This document shows, piece by piece, positions 62,122 through 64,000 of a stretch of 64,000 nt of DNA. Position numbers and translations under genes: made by a program. The DNA comes from Bifidobacterium commune. GTDB lineage: Bacteria > Actinomycetota > Actinomycetes > Actinomycetales > Bifidobacteriaceae. The stretch covers positions 88,348-152,347 of the forward strand of contig NZ_FMBL01000001.1 of NCBI RefSeq assembly GCF_900094885.1, read 5' to 3'. How positions within the stretch are numbered: position 1 is the stretch's first letter; each line of letters opens with the position of its first letter. A model generated the notes under the pieces. That model saw nothing but the letters and a program-made list of their open reading frames with translations, searched no databases and was not told the origin of the DNA.

Positions 62122-64000
62122 CTAGATTCGTTTCCTAGTTTGTTTTCTTGTGTCTGACTTTATGTTTTGGTTGCGTAGCTTGGTGGTTGCTGTGGAGAGG
62201 AGCAGTGTCGTTGTTAGTGCAGTGGCCAGCCATAAGGCGATATGTTGTGGGTTTCCGCCAGTCATGGGGAGGGCCTCGTGGCTGGTGGCCGGTGTTTTGC
62301 GGATAATGGTGGTGGTGAATGTGGCGTCGGGTCTGCCTTCGCGCCAGACATCGGGAGCGGTGACGGTGGCGGTGATGGTGTGCAGTCCGGCGGAGACGGG
62401 TTGACGGCTGGTGGCCCGCCAGGTGCCGTTCTCATATGACACGGGGTTCCAATCCTGACCGTCGTTGGTGACTCGCAGGATGTCGGGGCGTGTGCCCGTG
62501 GTTCTGAACGCGGGCGGCGTAGCGCCCTCCATGCTAATGGTGGCGTCCAGATTGGGGGTGATGGCTGCCGTGTTGAGGTCAGGTGTCAGCCCAGTCCTCC
62601 ATACGGGGTACAGGGTGACGGCGGTGTGTCCAGCGGTGTCGGTGTTGGTCGTCGCGGCAGACACCGCGATGGTCCTGTCGTCGGGGTCGCCCATGCCGTG
62701 GTCGGGCGCGACGGCGCCGGGGGTACGGGTCCATCCGTCGAGCACGCCGTCGGCTCTGGTCAAGCCATTGTCGGCGTTAAGCAGCGGCAGGGTGAACCAT
62801 GCCTTGAGGCTAGCGGTGTCAGTGTACGCGTCAGACGAGCTTGGCGCGGTGCCAGAGGCGGCGCCGTCGTTGCTGTACGTGACCGTGGTGTAGGGCAAGA
62901 CGCCGGTGCTAATGCTTCCTGCCTCGGCGTCTGGTGCTGTGGTGATGGTGTTGCCGGTGACCGGGTCAATCCGAGAAAGCGTGGCCCTCAATTCGTATCG
63001 GCTTCCCGGGGCGGGGCTGATCTGGGAAGCGGGGATGCCCATCCATTTTTGTGTACCGTCGTCGCCGGCGGCACACTCGTGAGTTGCGTCCCATGCCTTG
63101 ATGTCTTTTCCAGAGGTCTGGGACCAGACGTGGAGCCGGTCGCCGGTTGTCTGCCCGATGGCCTTGGTTCTGATGTCAACGGAGGGTTCCTTGCCGGGTC
63201 CGGTATGCACGGTGGAGACTGTCACGATCGGCTGGGACAGGGCTTCCCATTCGGCGGTGAGCGTGGCGGTCCAGTTGTTGTCGGAGCCGGCAAACGCGAT
63301 GGTTCCGTTCGGTACGGGCGTGCCGGTGTACGGAGCATCGGTAGTCAGCTTCAACTTCGAGAAGACCTTACCCGCCGGATTGGCGTGTCCGGCCGGCGAG
63401 GGGAGTGTGTAGGAAGATCCGGTCGGGATCTTCACAGTCGATTTCAGCCCACCGTTGCCCCAGTCTATCTCCAGCGATACGAAGCCGGGCGCCCGGTAGA
63501 TACCCTCTGGGCTGGTCCCTCTCGTCACCCCCGCCAACGCTGTCACGCCGCCGATTGCGGGGATTTCGACCGTGAAGTCGGAGCCGATTGACGACGCACG
63601 GAACCACTTCTCTGTATAGCGGAGTTCCTTGTACGCCGTATGTTCGATCCTGGTCCGATGGCTCAGCCTGAACGCCTGCAGGTTTCTCGGCAACATAGAA
63701 TCCATGTCGGTGACTTTGGTGGTGTCAAAGCTAAACAGGTCCAGAGCCGTAATTTTGAAGCAGCCGGAGAACATGCTTCTCATGTTGGTGACTTTGGTGG
63801 TGTTGAAGTGGGTCACGTCCAGTGTTTTCAGTCCTGAGCAGCTGCCGAACATGCTGCTCATGTCGGTGATGTTGGCGGTGTCGAAACTGGACGTGTCCAG
63901 TTTCGACAGACCTGAACAAAAGGCGAACATGTAGCTTATGTTGGTGACTTTGGCGGTGTTGAAGTGGGTCACGTCCAGTGTTTTCAGCCCGGAGCAGCTG
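62122..64000 (-). CDS. BspA-like repeat surface protein with LPMTG anchor, 5' end outside window
   Basis: A cell-wall-anchored adhesin-type protein; 626 residues are visible and the frame stays open to the right edge, so the N-terminus is missing. The first 100 visible residues are 26-residue DUF285/BspA repeats of the form F(N/D)T-x-x-(V/I)-T-(N/D)-(M/I)-x-x-MF, for example HFNTTKVTNMRSMFSGC. Then come beta-rich modules including InlB-like pieces, Thr/Asp/Gly-rich. The C-terminus carries the sortase motif LPMTG, a hydrophobic segment (IALWLATALTTTLLLSTAT) and a basic tail (KQTRKRI). Such proteins bind host or matrix ligands. Sortase is encoded elsewhere. Confidence 0.9.
   Translation of the reverse strand, partial: SCSGLKTLDVTHFNTAKVTNISYMFAFCSGLSKLDTSSFDTANITDMSSMFGSCSGLKTLDVTHFNTTKVTNMRSMFSGCFKITALDLFSFDTTKVTDMDSMLPRNLQAFRLSHRTRIEHTAYKELRYTEKWFRASSIGSDFTVEIPAIGGVTALAGVTRGTSPEGIYRAPGFVSLEIDWGNGGLKSTVKIPTGSSYTLPSPAGHANPAGKVFSKLKLTTDAPYTGTPVPNGTIAFAGSDNNWTATLTAEWEALSQPIVTVSTVHTGPGKEPSVDIRTKAIGQTTGDRLHVWSQTSGKDIKAWDATHECAAGDDGTQKWMGIPASQISPAPGSRYELRATLSRIDPVTGNTITTAPDAEAGSISTGVLPYTTVTYSNDGAASGTAPSSSDAYTDTASLKAWFTLPLLNADNGLTRADGVLDGWTRTPGAVAPDHGMGDPDDRTIAVSAATTNTDTAGHTAVTLYPVWRTGLTPDLNTAAITPNLDATISMEGATPPAFRTTGTRPDILRVTNDGQDWNPVSYENGTWRATSRQPVSAGLHTITATVTAPDVWREGRPDATFTTTIIRKTPATSHEALPMTGGNPQHIALWLATALTTTLLLSTATTKLRNQNIKSDTRKQTRKRI
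63690..64000 (-). repeat. 78-base tandem repeats coding for BspA units
   Basis: The coding DNA repeats every 78 bases (26 codons). A stretch beginning GGTGACTTTGG and ending in GTGTTTTCAG, about 45 bases, recurs nearly identically near 63786 and 63942, two units apart. The array continues beyond the right edge. Such near-identity can change repeat number by recombination. Confidence 0.7.

Noticed and set aside
1..64000. CRISPR arrays, insertion sequences, rRNA genes
   Set aside because: No regularly spaced repeat-spacer pattern, transposase gene, or rRNA sequence was seen.

Overview
The window looks like a chromosomal segment of a Bifidobacterium or close relative in the Bifidobacteriaceae. 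It has moderately high G+C by eye, dense short-gapped genes with GGAGG-type ribosome binding sites, xseA/xseB, an anaerobic nrdD-nrdG pair, a very long 2-hydroxyacyl-CoA-dehydratase-activase-like gene, many ABC exporters, and an LPXTG-anchored BspA-like surface protein. The genus call is inferred from gene content; no rRNA gene is present.

Layout. 1-2.5 kb: 3' part of an ABC exporter half and an aldo/keto reductase. 2.65-8.3 kb: an accessory patch with a decayed zinc alcohol dehydrogenase, an AIPR-like candidate phage-defence gene behind a perfect consensus promoter, a Gfo/Idh/MocA oxidoreductase, an orphan vsr, an orphan DUF4391 gene and tRNA-Arg(CCT). 8.5-14.8 kb: a membrane EEP-family hydrolase, a 66-residue protein, a pntA/pntB deletion-fusion pseudogene, and a locus with a broken small secreted protein and an ABC transporter whose permease is frameshifted at a run of seven G. 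14.9-20.2 kb: xseB-xseA, then nrdD-nrdG behind tandem NrdR-like boxes. 20.5-30.6 kb: the 1678-residue activase, an old-yellow-enzyme oxidoreductase, a GCS2-type glutamate-cysteine ligase, a TetR regulator and an MFS transporter with a palindromic operator over its predicted start site. 31-35 kb: a heterodimeric ABC exporter. 35.3-43.3 kb: a nucleoside-uptake and salvage operon (ECF S-T fusion, two ECF ATPases, ribokinase, nucleoside hydrolase, MFS), followed by a broken LacI-ribokinase fusion that was probably its regulator. 43.6-46.5 kb: a copper module (cupredoxin plus P1B ATPase with a C-terminal YHS domain). 47-49.2 kb: a TetM/TetO-like translation GTPase. 49.3-58.1 kb: two MacB/FtsX-type export systems around a divergent NAD(P)-binding protein / HxlR regulator pair. 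58.2-64 kb: a MetY-like sulfhydrylase, a fused two-domain fluoride channel, a patatin-like phospholipase and the sortase-anchored surface protein, which runs off the right edge.

The less ordinary parts are the defence remnant beside tRNA-Arg, the secreted-protein/ABC locus, the fused Fluc channel with an inverting linker helix, the YHS domain with its own internal ribosome binding site, and the LacI-kinase pseudogene with CAATTG-centred palindromes in front of the salvage genes. Several frame breaks are single-base changes, so they could be decay, phase variation or sequencing error. Family names come from recalled motifs, not from searches.
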